A DNA stretch of 35,012 nucleotides, from assembly GCA_022868165.1 (NCBI GenBank), contig JALHYA010000001.1, forward strand, positions 76,937-111,948, written 5' to 3'. Both the position numbers and the translations under genes were made by a program. Positions 16,661 to 26,977 of the stretch are shown piece by piece; within the stretch, counting starts at the first letter, position 1; every line of letters starts with the position of its first letter. The notes below the pieces were generated by a model. That model saw nothing but the letters and a program-made list of their open reading frames with translations, did no database searches and was not told the DNA's origin. The DNA comes from Patescibacteria group bacterium. Its GTDB lineage: Bacteria; Patescibacteriota; Microgenomatia; UBA8517.

Positions 16661-19570
16661 CTAAGAGGATTTTGTTACCCCAAAATCTCCAACGCTAATA
16701 TTGTCGGACAATGTTTTTGCCTTAATTCTTTTTAGAAGTTCTTCTTTTTTGGGTAGCCAAGGAGCCCTCACTCTAACTCTTTCGGCCAAAGTTAAGCCAA
16801 GAATTTTTCTTTCTTCCTGTATTTGTCTTATTAAATCTCTAGCCTTTGCTTCCTCTTCCAACTCCGGAGTTATTTTCGTATCCAGCGTAACTTTCAACTC
16901 TTTGCCTTTTTTGAATTTTATCTCTCTAACATTTATCTCTTCTTTCCCGACATCGACCAGCTCCGGGGGCAAATCTCCCCTTTCCGTCTCTACTTCAATC
17001 GATAAAAGCGGTTGCCTCACGGGAATTTTTTGTTCCTTCCTTTGCGCATGTGCTTTCTCGACAATTTCCCTTAGATAATTCATTCGATCGATTAGACTGT
17101 TATCTATTTCTCCACCAACTAGCGGCCATTGAGTTAGGTGAACCGACTCCTCTTTGGTTAAATTACGGTATATAAGTTCGGACATACACGGTGTGAACGG
17201 AGCCAAGAGCTTTGATAGTGTTGCCAAGACAAAATAGGCAGTTGAATAAAAGGAATTCTTTTCCTCTTTCGACTCGGCAGCAGGACCGATTCTGTCTCTT
17301 GAGCGCCTTACATACCAAAGCGACAAATCACCGACGAATTCCTCGATAAAGCCGCTGGCAGAATATGCATCGTACTTTTCAAGATACGCTGTAACCTCTG
17401 CCACGGTTTGGTTTAGTCGGGAGAGAATCCATTTGTCCAAAATTGCTAATTGCTGATTGTTAATTGCTGATTGATTTGGAGGAACCCAGCCGTCGAGATT
17501 CGCATAGGTTATAAAAAAGTTATATACGTTCCAGAGCATTAAATGAAACTTTCTTCGCGTTTCGTCGGCAACTTTATAACCGAAAAGTAGATTTTCTGCA
17601 GGATTTTGCCTTGCGTACATCCATCTCATCACATCTACCCCGATTCTATCCGCGCCCTCATTAAACTCTATGGAATTCCCCAAGCTTTTGTGCATCGCTC
17701 TCCCGTCTTCGGCAAGAAGTGTAGCGTAACCCAAAACCGTTTTAAAAGGCTCTTCGTTTTCCAAAACAACGCTCATGGCTATCATTGAGTAGAACCAATT
17801 TTTAAATTGGCCGGGAAAACTTTCGGTAATAAACTCTGCCGGAAACCATTTACGCCAACCTTCTTTGTCGTTTAAATACAAGGGCTCGCTTTTGTTGTCC
17901 AATGAAACAGTCGAATAGGGAACTATTCCCGCATCGAGCCAGGGATTCCCGACATCGGGAATTCTCTTCATCACTCCACTGCACTTGGCACATTTAATTT
18001 CAACTTCATCGATAAAAGGTTTATGAGGGCTTTTGCCTTCAAATTTGTCCCAACCCGCCGATGCTTTTTCCTTCAACTCCTCTTTACTTCCTATTACATC
18101 GAACTCTCCGCATTTTTCGCAAACCCAAATAGGAAGGGCCAGTCCCCAATAGCGCTTCTTGGAAATAAGCCAGTCGTGCATATTGTTAAGCCAATCGAGT
18201 TCCCGCTTTAGTCCGAATTTGGGAATCCAGTGAATTTTCTTTGCAACTTTCTTCATATCTTCCCTAACCGGGTCAATTGCGATATACCATTCGTCGACAA
18301 CTCTCCAAACAAGTTCGGTTTTGCATCTCCAACAGGCAGGATAACGATGAGTTACGGGTACGATATCAAACAGGTATTTGCCGCCTTCTTTTTCCTTGAG
18401 ATAATCCAGAATAATTTCTGGGTGAACTTTTGCATTTTTGCCGGAAAATTCTCCCAGTCCGCTGATGTAATTTGCTTCTTCGTCAATTAGTTCAACTACA
18501 GGAAGACCAAGTTTTTTTCCTAGCTGGAAGTCTTCGGTGCCGGCTCCGGGAGCCACATGGACCATACCCGTCCCTTCCTCCTCGCTGACCGGCAAAATCA
18601 ATGGGTCGGTAGCAGTAACCTCGTGTTTGTACTTTCCCAGAGATTTATTAATCCTTTCTAGGTCGTCGAAGGGGGATGAATATTTGAGCCCCACGAGCTC
18701 CTTGCCTTTTATCTTCTTTTCTATGGTCAATCCCAACCGTTTCGCAGCATATTCGAGTAGAAAGTACTTATTTCCGACAATATTCCCAGTCGCGACAACA
18801 TAATCCTTCTTTTCATCAACGGCAACGGCAACATTCCCTGGTAAAGTCCATGGGGTCGTAGTCCAGACCAAAAGAAATTCGTTTTTCCCATTCTTTATCG
18901 GATATTCAACATAAATCGAATCATGGGTTGTCTCTTTATAATCCTCGGTTAACATCTCGTGTTGGGAAATTGCGGTTCCGCAACGGGGGCACCAAGGAAC
19001 GGAATCATGGCCTTTGTAAATTAAACCTCGCTCATGACACTTTTTCAAAAAGTGCCAAATCATATAATTGTTTTCGTCGCTCATTGTGTAATAAGAGTTG
19101 TCCCAATCCATAAAATATCCGAGGCGTTTAGATTGCTCTGTCTGAATATTAGCGTACTTCGAAGCCCTCTGTTTGCAGAGCTCAACGAATTTTGCGATTG
19201 AAGCTTTTTTATCACCGGGGACTAAATTTTCAATATCCTTTTTGCTTTTAAGGCCCAATTCTTTTTCAACCTCTACCTCTACCCAAAGACCCTGGCAATC
19301 AAATCCGTTTTGAAAACGCTGCCTATACCCTTGCATATTTTTAAATCTTTGCCAGAGGTCCTTATAAGTTCTTCCCCAGGCGTGATGAATTCCCATGGGA
19401 TTATTTGCGGTTATCGGGCCGTCAAGGAAGTAAAAATTTTTCTTAGAAGCTTTATTTTTCTCGAGATATTTCTTAACTGTTCCTTTTTTGTACCAATCTT
19501 GGAGCACCTCGCGCTCTTTTGCGGGAAAATCTATTTTGAGATCTACGCCGTCAAAATAATTTTTGCTCAT
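16661..19570 (-). CDS. ileS: Isoleucyl-tRNA synthetase
   Basis: NPMGIHHAWGRTYKDLWQRF (HIGH-like); AMHKSLGNSIEF (KMSKS-like); class I editing domain TTTPWTLPGNVAVAV. Confidence 0.95.
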   Translation of the reverse strand: MSKNYFDGVDLKIDFPAKEREVLQDWYKKGTVKKYLEKNKASKKNFYFLDGPITANNPMGIHHAWGRTYKDLWQRFKNMQGYRQRFQNGFDCQGLWVEVEVEKELGLKSKKDIENLVPGDKKASIAKFVELCKQRASKYANIQTEQSKRLGYFMDWDNSYYTMSDENNYMIWHFLKKCHERGLIYKGHDSVPWCPRCGTAISQHEMLTEDYKETTHDSIYVEYPIKNGKNEFLLVWTTTPWTLPGNVAVAVDEKKDYVVATGNIVGNKYFLLEYAAKRLGLTIEKKIKGKELVGLKYSSPFDDLERINKSLGKYKHEVTATDPLILPVSEEEGTGMVHVAPGAGTEDFQLGKKLGLPVVELIDEEANYISGLGEFSGKNAKVHPEIILDYLKEKEGGKYLFDIVPVTHRYPACWRCKTELVWRVVDEWYIAIDPVREDMKKVAKKIHWIPKFGLKRELDWLNNMHDWLISKKRYWGLALPIWVCEKCGEFDVIGSKEELKEKASAGWDKFEGKSPHKPFIDEVEIKCAKCSGVMKRIPDVGNPWLDAGIVPYSTVSLDNKSEPLYLNDKEGWRKWFPAEFITESFPGQFKNWFYSMIAMSVVLENEEPFKTVLGYATLLAEDGRAMHKSLGNSIEFNEGADRIGVDVMRWMYARQNPAENLLFGYKVADETRRKFHLMLWNVYNFFITYANLDGWVPPNQSAINNQQLAILDKWILSRLNQTVAEVTAYLEKYDAYSASGFIEEFVGDLSLWYVRRSRDRIGPAAESKEEKNSFYSTAYFVLATLSKLLAPFTPCMSELIYRNLTKEESVHLTQWPLVGGEIDNSLIDRMNYLREIVEKAHAQRKEQKIPVRQPLLSIEVETERGDLPPELVDVGKEEINVREIKFKKGKELKVTLDTKITPELEEEAKARDLIRQIQEERKILGLTLAERVRVRAPWLPKKEELLKRIKAKTLSDNISVGDFGVTKSS

Positions 19571-19632
19571 CCTGAAGCTATTTTACACCGAAAGCTTTGG
19601 AGGCCGCAATGAGGACGGTTTTATTCCGGAGT

Positions 19633-21135
19633 TTATTTTGTAATAAACCAAACAACAATCGCAAGCACTATGTATATTAGACAGGGAATAATCACGCCTC
19701 TCAAAACCTTGCGCTCCTCCCCTCTGATACCTACGACTGTTTCGGCCGACAAAATATCGGCGAGCGCTATCATATTTCCCGCAGATGCTCCCACAAGTTC
19801 CAGACCCAACATTTTACTTACATTTAAACCTAAATTTAGCGCCGCGTTTGCGATAAAACTTCCAAATAAAAGATTGGAAATTGTGGCGCTTCCTGTAATA
19901 AAGCTTCCGAAGGCTCCAATAAAAGGAACCCAGACAGGCAACAGTTTAGTTTCGAACACGTCGGCAATATAATCAATTATCGACAATGCCCCCGAGGTGT
20001 TATTTCCCGAGGTTACCATTAACTGAACAACTATTGACATAAACGCAATAACCATAAAGGGTTCCAAACTTCGCAAAGCCGACGACTTGGTGATAAATAT
20101 GGCTTTTTGCTTAACCTTGTAAAAAAGAAATACCGGCAAAGCCGAAAGAATAAATATAAAGCCGGGATTAAACAGATTAAAGCTGTGCTTTATATAAGGA
20201 ATGGGAAAGGAAATTGGGCCAAGGGTAAATTTCCCCACCAGTAGAAGAATTATCAAAATTAAATAAGGCAGTATTGTTCTCAATATAGGCATTTTGGCTA
20301 TATCTACATCTTTTCTTGGGGCTCGAATAATATTTTTGGGGACAAAAATTCCCAACTTTGTTGTAATTAAGACCAAAATTATGCCTATTACACTTCCGAT
20401 TATCGAAGGAAATTCCTGTCCCAAAAAAGAAATAAAGTATGATGGAACAACAAATGCTATCCCCGACCAAATGGCAAACGGAACGGTTTCCAGAATAAAA
20501 GACTTTTTATCCTTAATCTTCAAATCCCGAGCCAAAACCCAAACCATAAATAGAGGAACAATTAACCCGGCTAAATTGAACAGGGCTGCATTTACCGGTA
20601 TTCCACTGGCGGCAATATTCTCAAAACCAATCCTGCTGGGTGTCCCTGCGGCTCCGAAGGCCACCGAAGCGCTGTTCCCCAAAAGAGCAATTATTACCGC
20701 TCCCAAAGGGGAGGCTCCCAGGGAAACTAAGATGGGGGCAACCAAAGCGGAAGGTGTGCCAAACCCTGCAGTTCCTTCTATGAAATTTTCCAAAAACCAA
20801 GCCAAAAAAATTACTTGAATCCGATAATCTGCGCAAACGTGCTCAAGAAAATAAGTAATATTGTCTATTATTCCGGCGCTTTTTGTTGTATCCAAAAAGA
20901 ATATCGCCCCAAAAATGATAAGGAAAATATCAAACGCGACGAATGCACCTTTGCCAAAGGAAGAAAAAAAATAAAAGGGAGTTATTTTCCACAAAAATAA
21001 TACCTCCAATCCCGAAAACACCAGAGTAATCAGAGAAACCCAAAAAAGTGAAGTTTTACGAACAAGTAAAAGGTATAGAAAAACGGCAAAAGGAAGAAGA
21101 GAGAAAATAATCAGCAAATACTTGGGGAACAGCAT
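19633..21135 (-). CDS. lctP: L-lactate permease family transporter
   Basis: FLENFIEGTAGFGTPSALVAPILVSLGASPLGAVIIALLGNSASVAFGAAGTPSRIG; FIGAFGSFITGSATISNLLFG. Confidence 0.92.
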   Translation of the reverse strand: MLFPKYLLIIFSLLPFAVFLYLLLVRKTSLFWVSLITLVFSGLEVLFLWKITPFYFFSSFGKGAFVAFDIFLIIFGAIFFLDTTKSAGIIDNITYFLEHVCADYRIQVIFLAWFLENFIEGTAGFGTPSALVAPILVSLGASPLGAVIIALLGNSASVAFGAAGTPSRIGFENIAASGIPVNAALFNLAGLIVPLFMVWVLARDLKIKDKKSFILETVPFAIWSGIAFVVPSYFISFLGQEFPSIIGSVIGIILVLITTKLGIFVPKNIIRAPRKDVDIAKMPILRTILPYLILIILLLVGKFTLGPISFPIPYIKHSFNLFNPGFIFILSALPVFLFYKVKQKAIFITKSSALRSLEPFMVIAFMSIVVQLMVTSGNNTSGALSIIDYIADVFETKLLPVWVPFIGAFGSFITGSATISNLLFGSFIANAALNLGLNVSKMLGLELVGASAGNMIALADILSAETVVGIRGEERKVLRGVIIPCLIYIVLAIVVWFITK

Positions 21136-21169
21136 CTTGAAGCAATTTTACAATAAATACTCAGAAGTT

Positions 21170-21193
21170 AGAAGTTAATGAAAATTAACTTCT
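21170..21193. repeat. Perfect 10-bp inverted repeat with GAAA tetraloop
   Basis: AGAAGTTAAT-GAAA-ATTAACTTCT. Confidence 0.7.
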
Positions 21194-21214
21194 TATATAA
21201 TGGCCCTCTTGGGT

Positions 21215-21583
21215 CTAGAAGGCTGTATCACGAAAGGAATTTTCTGATCCATATTGTGGGTGAGCATCACGTCGAATATTCTCTTCATCTTCTGTCCTTC
21301 TCGACACTTCAATTTTTGCGACAGCCTCCGTAAAATCCACCGCTTCATCTTCCCCAATGTTTAGATGGCAAATTGTTCTTAAAGCCTCAATTTTAGAATC
21401 TGTTCGGATGCGAGCGGGCGACCTTTTTACATCGCCTTCGTAATATTGAAATAAAATATCAAGAAGTATATCTTTGGCTTCTAAGGGCGTAATTAATATA
21501 TGACCTTCTTCTGATTTCCTTTGAACTAGTAAAAGTATGTCTAGAACCGAAAATGTTCGTCCTTGTTCAATAGGGTTTGGCAT
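21215..21583 (-). CDS. Hypothetical protein downstream of ftsZ
   Basis: 122 aa; AGGAGGTGG SD overlapping the end of ftsZ; no family recognised. Confidence 0.75.
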   Translation of the reverse strand: MPNPIEQGRTFSVLDILLLVQRKSEEGHILITPLEAKDILLDILFQYYEGDVKRSPARIRTDSKIEALRTICHLNIGEDEAVDFTEAVAKIEVSRRTEDEENIRRDAHPQYGSENSFRDTAF

Positions 21584-21597
21584 TAAATATCCACCTC

Positions 21598-22761
21598 CTA
21601 GCGAATCTTTCTTAAAAATGCCGGAATCTCAAACTTTTCTCCAAAAACATCTTCTTCCTGCGGAGCTTCGCCTTCCCCTTCTTGCGACAAAGTTTCTTCC
21701 TCTTCCTGTTCTCCCTCTCCATTTATAGTAGTCGGAGCTTCACTGATAAATCCTTCGGGAATTGGAACTGCCTTGGGTTTGGCCATTTGGGCAATTCTGG
21801 CGCGGGTTTCGTCAAATCCCGTTGCAATAACAGTAATTCTTACCTGATCAACCAACTCCTCTTTAACAACTGCGCCAAAAATAATGTTTGCATCGGGATC
21901 TGCAGAGGCCGAAATTACTCTAGCTGCTTCGTCCACCTCAAACATTGTCAAATCGCTACCGCCTGCAATATTAAATAGTACCCCGCGTGCTCCCTCAATA
22001 GAAAGATCTAAAAGAGGCGAGGAAATTGCGGCACGGGCGGCCATCTGCGCCCTGTTTTCGCCGACTCCCGTTCCGATACCCAAAAGCGCAGTTCCCGCTT
22101 CTTTCATAATCGTTCTTACATCAGCAAAGTCGACGTTGATAAGTCCCGGAGTCGTAATAATCTCGGCGATTCCCTGCACGGCTTGGCCCAAAACGGAATC
22201 AACAACTTTGAAAGCTTCAAGAAGCGTCATTTTTCGGTCTATTACATCCATGAGCCTCTGGTTGGGAATAACAATAAGCGTATCGACATTCTCCTTGAGC
22301 TTTTCTATTCCTTCCTCGGCAATAACCATTCTTCTTGTTCCTTCAAAAGCAAAAGGTTTTGTGACAATCGAAACGGTCAGGGCTCCTGCTTCCCTTGCCA
22401 AATCGGCAATAATCGGGGCCGCTCCGGTTCCGGTACCTCCACCCATTCCCGCAGTCACAAAAACCATGTCTGAATCAACCAGAAGTTCCTTTACTTTCTC
22501 GACCGACTCTTCCGCCGCCTGTTCACCCATCTGGGGATTTCCGCCAACCCCCAAACCCTTTGTAAGTTTTTCTCCTATCTGAAGTTTTGTAGGCGCGCGA
22601 TTTGCCAAAAGTACCTGTGCATCGGTATTTATTGCTATAAACTCGACACCATTGATGTTATTCGTGTCGATCATTGAAGAAACCGCATTTCCCCCACCAC
22701 CACCAACACCAATAACCTTTATTTTGGCTATTCGGGCAGAATCCGGTTTTACGAGGGCCAT
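21598..22761 (-). CDS. ftsZ: Cell division protein FtsZ
   Basis: [37 protein letters not shown]-terminal [13 protein letters not shown]. Confidence 0.99.
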   Translation of the reverse strand: MALVKPDSARIAKIKVIGVGGGGGNAVSSMIDTNNINGVEFIAINTDAQVLLANRAPTKLQIGEKLTKGLGVGGNPQMGEQAAEESVEKVKELLVDSDMVFVTAGMGGGTGTGAAPIIADLAREAGALTVSIVTKPFAFEGTRRMVIAEEGIEKLKENVDTLIVIPNQRLMDVIDRKMTLLEAFKVVDSVLGQAVQGIAEIITTPGLINVDFADVRTIMKEAGTALLGIGTGVGENRAQMAARAAISSPLLDLSIEGARGVLFNIAGGSDLTMFEVDEAARVISASADPDANIIFGAVVKEELVDQVRITVIATGFDETRARIAQMAKPKAVPIPEGFISEAPTTINGEGEQEEEETLSQEGEGEAPQEEDVFGEKFEIPAFLRKIR

Positions 22762-22805
22762 TTTTGCGTAGGCAGATTTTACAGGGGGCAGAACTAAATT
22801 ACAAG

Positions 22806-24077
22806 TCAGGGCAGAAGGTCTTTGACCATATCAATCAATTTTCCCGCTATTCCTTTTATCGGTAGTTTCAATCTTTTACTAAAAGATGTCAAGCTCTCTT
22901 TTGTGGCGGATGCCGCACCAAAGTGAATTAGTCCTATGCTTGTAGCAAAAGCCGGCGTAATTATATCGTCAATTAGTCCACCTACTCCGCGAGGTTTTCC
23001 TATTTTGACCGGAAGAGACAACATCCTTTTTGCAGAATCGGCGGCTCCTACCGTTTCCGCCCCGCCCCCCGCAATAATTACTCCGGAGGGAACCCTCGCA
23101 GCAAGATTCTCCCTTTCCAATTCCATTCTTACCATTGTGAAAATCTCATTTAATCTTGGCCGGATAATTCCCTCTGTCAAAGTTTTCTTGGAAACCTTTT
23201 TAATGTCCGGAACTCCCAAATTTGCCAAATCCATCTCGTCGGATTCTTCCTCCTTCATTTTTGCTTTCTTTTCGATATTTGATAAAGCAAGTTTTATCTT
23301 TTCCGCCGCTTCCAGCGAAACCCTAAGTCCTATCGCCAAGTCGTTGGTTATGTTTTTCGCTCCAACCGGAATAACGCCCGAGTATGCCAATGCCCCGTCA
23401 ATAAATGCGGCGATTGAAGTTGTTCCTCCTCCAATGTCGACCAAAACACAACCCAATTCTTTTTCCGTCCTAGATAGAACAGCTTCGCCCGAAGCTAGTC
23501 CCGAAAAAACCATTCCTTCGATTTCCACCCCAACTTCATTTACCGCCTTTCTCAAATTCTTCATTGCGGCGGTTGAGGCAGTAATGATATGAGTTTCGAC
23601 CTCAAGCCGCACCCCGCTCATTCCTATCGGGTCCTTCACTCCCGCCTCGCCGTCAACAATGTAATCTCGGGGAAGAACATGCACCACTTCCCTAGATTGC
23701 GGAAGGGAAATTGCGGATGCCGCTTCGATCACCCTACCGACATCTTCGGGGTTTATTTCTCCGTCGGGGTCCGAAACAGCTACGACTCCGTGAGAATTTT
23801 GCGAGTGAATGTGCGCCCCGCCAACCGAAACAAAGGCGCTTTGCAAGCTGTACCCCGCCATTCTTTCGGCAGCTTCCACCGAAGCAATGGTCGATTCAAC
23901 GGCTTCCTCAATATCAACGATCTGTCCTTTTTTTACGCCTTTCGATTCAACCGAAGACGCACCAACAATGTTCACGGAAGTATCGAAAGTGACCGGATCA
24001 ACCATCACCTGTCCTATTAAAGTGGATACTTTTGAAGAGCCCAAATCTATAGCTGCGGTTATTCTTGATTTCTGCAT
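22806..24077 (-). CDS. ftsA: Cell division protein FtsA
   Basis: [48 protein letters not shown]. Confidence 0.97.
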   Translation of the reverse strand: MQKSRITAAIDLGSSKVSTLIGQVMVDPVTFDTSVNIVGASSVESKGVKKGQIVDIEEAVESTIASVEAAERMAGYSLQSAFVSVGGAHIHSQNSHGVVAVSDPDGEINPEDVGRVIEAASAISLPQSREVVHVLPRDYIVDGEAGVKDPIGMSGVRLEVETHIITASTAAMKNLRKAVNEVGVEIEGMVFSGLASGEAVLSRTEKELGCVLVDIGGGTTSIAAFIDGALAYSGVIPVGAKNITNDLAIGLRVSLEAAEKIKLALSNIEKKAKMKEEESDEMDLANLGVPDIKKVSKKTLTEGIIRPRLNEIFTMVRMELERENLAARVPSGVIIAGGGAETVGAADSAKRMLSLPVKIGKPRGVGGLIDDIITPAFATSIGLIHFGAASATKESLTSFSKRLKLPIKGIAGKLIDMVKDLLP

Positions 24078-24103
24078 AATTTTTTCTTTACCGATATTAA
24101 GGA

Positions 24104-24793
24104 TTATCGTACTACCGGATTTTTGAAACGCAAGTCGATTTCGGTTACCCCTTCAATTTTAGAGTCTTGTGCGATCTTGTTCAACCGCGACATTATTAGC
24201 CTGAGTCCTCCCAAAAGAGCATCCTTATCCCCTTCCAAAGGAAAAATCACCGTCGGCTCTTTTGTTATATCGACAACCAGACTGTCGTTGTTTATCTTTG
24301 CGCCCCTGACTTGATAAAAAGCATACATATCATAAGTTATATTCGAGGCAAAGAGAAGACGCTCGTTAATTTGTTGTCCAGGCTTGGGAAAATCGTCGCT
24401 AATCCTAACGATGGGCAAGTTCGTAGAATTTTTTATTTCCAGGGTCGTTCCGTCTTTATCCACGACGGCAAAATCGCTTGTTCCGATTTTATTCAGAGCA
24501 AATTTTCCCTTTCTAAGTATGACATCAATCCTCAGAGTGCCCGGCAGTTTATATTGAATGGAATAATCGCGCACAAAAAGGTCTTGCGAAAGAATTTTTT
24601 TGGTTCCTGCCCGGACTCGGGCCAGGCTGCCGCCGACGAACTTCTCAAGCTTTGAGTCCACCTCTTTCGGGCAGGGGCCGTATTGACTTACACAATCGAT
24701 ATTCTTAATTTTGATTAGCCTTCCCGGAAGAAAAAGTATGGCAAGCGCAAGAAAAAGAAAAATTAGAAGATATATGAGTTTTTTGTAACTCAC
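24104..24793 (-). CDS. ftsQ: FtsQ/DivIB-type POTRA protein
   Basis: N-terminal TM, LPGTLRIDVILRKGKFALNKI, position between murG and ftsA. Confidence 0.85.
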   Translation of the reverse strand: MSYKKLIYLLIFLFLALAILFLPGRLIKIKNIDCVSQYGPCPKEVDSKLEKFVGGSLARVRAGTKKILSQDLFVRDYSIQYKLPGTLRIDVILRKGKFALNKIGTSDFAVVDKDGTTLEIKNSTNLPIVRISDDFPKPGQQINERLLFASNITYDMYAFYQVRGAKINNDSLVVDITKEPTVIFPLEGDKDALLGGLRLIMSRLNKIAQDSKIEGVTEIDLRFKNPVVR

Positions 24794-25890
24794 TTAGCAC
24801 ATTCCTCCATCAAATCGACAAGCTTCGCGGATGCATACACGTCGGGTTCTTTTTTGTCCTTTACTTTTTCGATAATTTCTTTCCAATTTTTCCTCGTTTC
24901 TTCCAAAAGCTCAAAAAGTTTTGATGGCGTTGCCATTCCTTGGGGCAAAATCTTAGCTACTCCAAACTCAACCGCAAGCTTGGCATTTAAAGTCTGCTCG
25001 TCCTTATAGGTCCAAGGAATGGGAATTAATATCGACGGAATCTTGGCAACCATTATCTCGGAAACCGTATTTGCACCGGCTCTTGCGACAACTATATCCG
25101 CCCTTTTATATACTCCGTCTATTTGCAGGGGGTCAATTCTTGAATATACTTCGTATCTTGCTTGAAAATCCTTCGATAGCCTTCTTTTAATAAGAAGCGC
25201 ATTTTCATAGCCCAGCTGTCCCGTCAGATGAATAACGGAATAATTTTTTAACAACTCGGGGAGAATTTCTTCAATCAGTCCGTCAACCATCAATGACCCC
25301 CTTGAGCCTCCCATGACAAAAATCGCCGGCGGATCGCCCATTTCTCTTTTCGGTTTTATCTCTGCAACCTGGGTCATTACCGGATTCCCCGTAATAACAC
25401 ATTTGTTTTTAGGGAAAAAATTAATGCTTTGCTCTCTTGCCAACGCAATTTTTGTCGCCAAAAATGCCGAAAACTTGTTGCTCCTGCCGACCACGGCAGT
25501 TTGTTCATGAAGAATGACGGGGATGCCAAATATCCTTCCCCAAAATACGACAGGAAAAGAAACAAAACCACCAAAAGAAAGGATCAAGTTTGGTTTTATC
25601 TTAGAAAGTACCACAAACGCTTGAGCAAAACCCAAAGGAATTTTTAAAATCGAAGGAATCGTCCAGATACTAAACTTTCTCTGCAGCCTTCCTGCGGATA
25701 TTGGGTGTAAAGAAACCCCCATCTTGGGAAAAATTTCTAAGTCAATTGTGGGAATCTCTTTTCCTTCAAGAGCATTTTTTGCTCCGACCCAATAAAGTTC
25801 CCAATTTTCTTTTCTTCTCAATATTTCCTCAATGGTGGCCACTGCGGTGGTTGCCGCATGGCCACCGGTCAGAATTATTCTTTTAGACAT
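24790..25890 (-). CDS. murG: UDP-GlcNAc:lipid I transferase MurG
   Basis: RIILTGGHAATTAVATIEEI; FVMGGSRGSLMVDGLIEEILPELL; VVARAGANTVSEIMVAKIPSILIPIPWTYKDEQTLNA. Confidence 0.96.
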   Translation of the reverse strand: MSKRIILTGGHAATTAVATIEEILRRKENWELYWVGAKNALEGKEIPTIDLEIFPKMGVSLHPISAGRLQRKFSIWTIPSILKIPLGFAQAFVVLSKIKPNLILSFGGFVSFPVVFWGRIFGIPVILHEQTAVVGRSNKFSAFLATKIALAREQSINFFPKNKCVITGNPVMTQVAEIKPKREMGDPPAIFVMGGSRGSLMVDGLIEEILPELLKNYSVIHLTGQLGYENALLIKRRLSKDFQARYEVYSRIDPLQIDGVYKRADIVVARAGANTVSEIMVAKIPSILIPIPWTYKDEQTLNAKLAVEFGVAKILPQGMATPSKLFELLEETRKNWKEIIEKVKDKKEPDVYASAKLVDLMEECAK

Positions 25891-26968
25891 ATCTAGAGAT
25901 ATTTAAAAGTATACCAACTCCTATAAGAACCATCGTTAAAGCCGAGCCCCCGTAGGAGAAAAACGGTAGAGGAACACCCGTAAGGGGAACCAAAGCAACC
26001 ATAGAGGCAATATTCAATATCATCTGTCCGCCAATCCAGGCACTAATCCCTGTTGCCAATATCTGCGAAAATTTATCGGGGGCATGCTGTGCAATTCTAA
26101 ATGCCCTGTAGATAAAAAACGCAAAAATTATAATCAAGACCAACGCCCCCAAAAAGCCTACCTCTTCCGCAATTATCGCGAAAATCGAGTCGGTAGAAGC
26201 CTCCGGAAGAAAAAGAAACTTTTGCCGGGATTGTCCCAACCCAACACCGAAGATTCCTCCCGAACCGAGAGCCAGAAGTATCTGGCGAACATGATAATCT
26301 TTTCCCAAAGGATCGGAAGACTGCGCAAGAAATGTCATCAAACGATCCCGCCGGTAACCGGAAAAAAAAGTAACCAGGAAAGCAAGGATTCCCCCGCCGG
26401 CCACAGCACCTGCGAATAAAAACAGGTTAATCCCCGACGAAAATATTTGGGCCAGGCCTATAAAAACTACTATCAAGTCTGTGCCCAAATCCGGCTGGGC
26501 AATAATTAGAGCCGCCACAATTCCTAATGGGATGAAAAATGCCCAAAAATTCTTGTGCTTAGAAGCCACCTTAGCCAAATAGACCGCAAGCCCAAGTTTT
26601 ACAAATTCGGATGGCTGTAAAGAAAAGAAGCCCAAAGGTATCCAGCGCCTGGCGCCGTAGACTCGGGCCCCGATTCCCGGGATAAGCACGGCTATGAGGG
26701 TTAAGATGCAAATAAAGAATAAGGGTGTGGCTATCTTTTCCCAAAAAGTGTATTTGATTTTTGAAGCAATAAACATTAGAACCAAGCCCAAACCGGCCCA
26801 AACAAGTTGCTGTTTCACCAAATAATATTTGTCGTTAAAAACACTCAAGGCCTGGGGAGCCGAAGCGTCGGCGACGGCAATAAGACCCAGTACGACCAAG
26901 GCGAGTGTTACAAAAAGAAGTTTTGAATCTAACGACTGGATTTGCTTCCGGAGATTTTGTTTTCGCAC
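25883..26968 (-). CDS. ftsW: Cell division SEDS protein FtsW
   Basis: GARRWIPLGFFSLQPSEFVKLGLAVYLA; FLPEASTDSIFAIIAEEVGFLG; VPLTGVPLPFFSYGGSALTMVLIGVG. Confidence 0.96.
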   Translation of the reverse strand: MRKQNLRKQIQSLDSKLLFVTLALVVLGLIAVADASAPQALSVFNDKYYLVKQQLVWAGLGLVLMFIASKIKYTFWEKIATPLFFICILTLIAVLIPGIGARVYGARRWIPLGFFSLQPSEFVKLGLAVYLAKVASKHKNFWAFFIPLGIVAALIIAQPDLGTDLIVVFIGLAQIFSSGINLFLFAGAVAGGGILAFLVTFFSGYRRDRLMTFLAQSSDPLGKDYHVRQILLALGSGGIFGVGLGQSRQKFLFLPEASTDSIFAIIAEEVGFLGALVLIIIFAFFIYRAFRIAQHAPDKFSQILATGISAWIGGQMILNIASMVALVPLTGVPLPFFSYGGSALTMVLIGVGILLNISRYV

Positions 26969-26977
26969 ATCTTCATT

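Noticed and set aside
20294-20818. Plus-strand ORF of 174 aa inside lctP
   Set aside because: Antisense to a well-supported transporter gene
21884-22582. Plus-strand ORF of 232 aa inside ftsZ
   Set aside because: Low-complexity Ser/Ala/Pro translation antisense to ftsZ; codon-shadow ORF
22936-23592. Plus-strand ORF of 218 aa inside ftsA
   Set aside because: Antisense shadow of ftsA, biased composition
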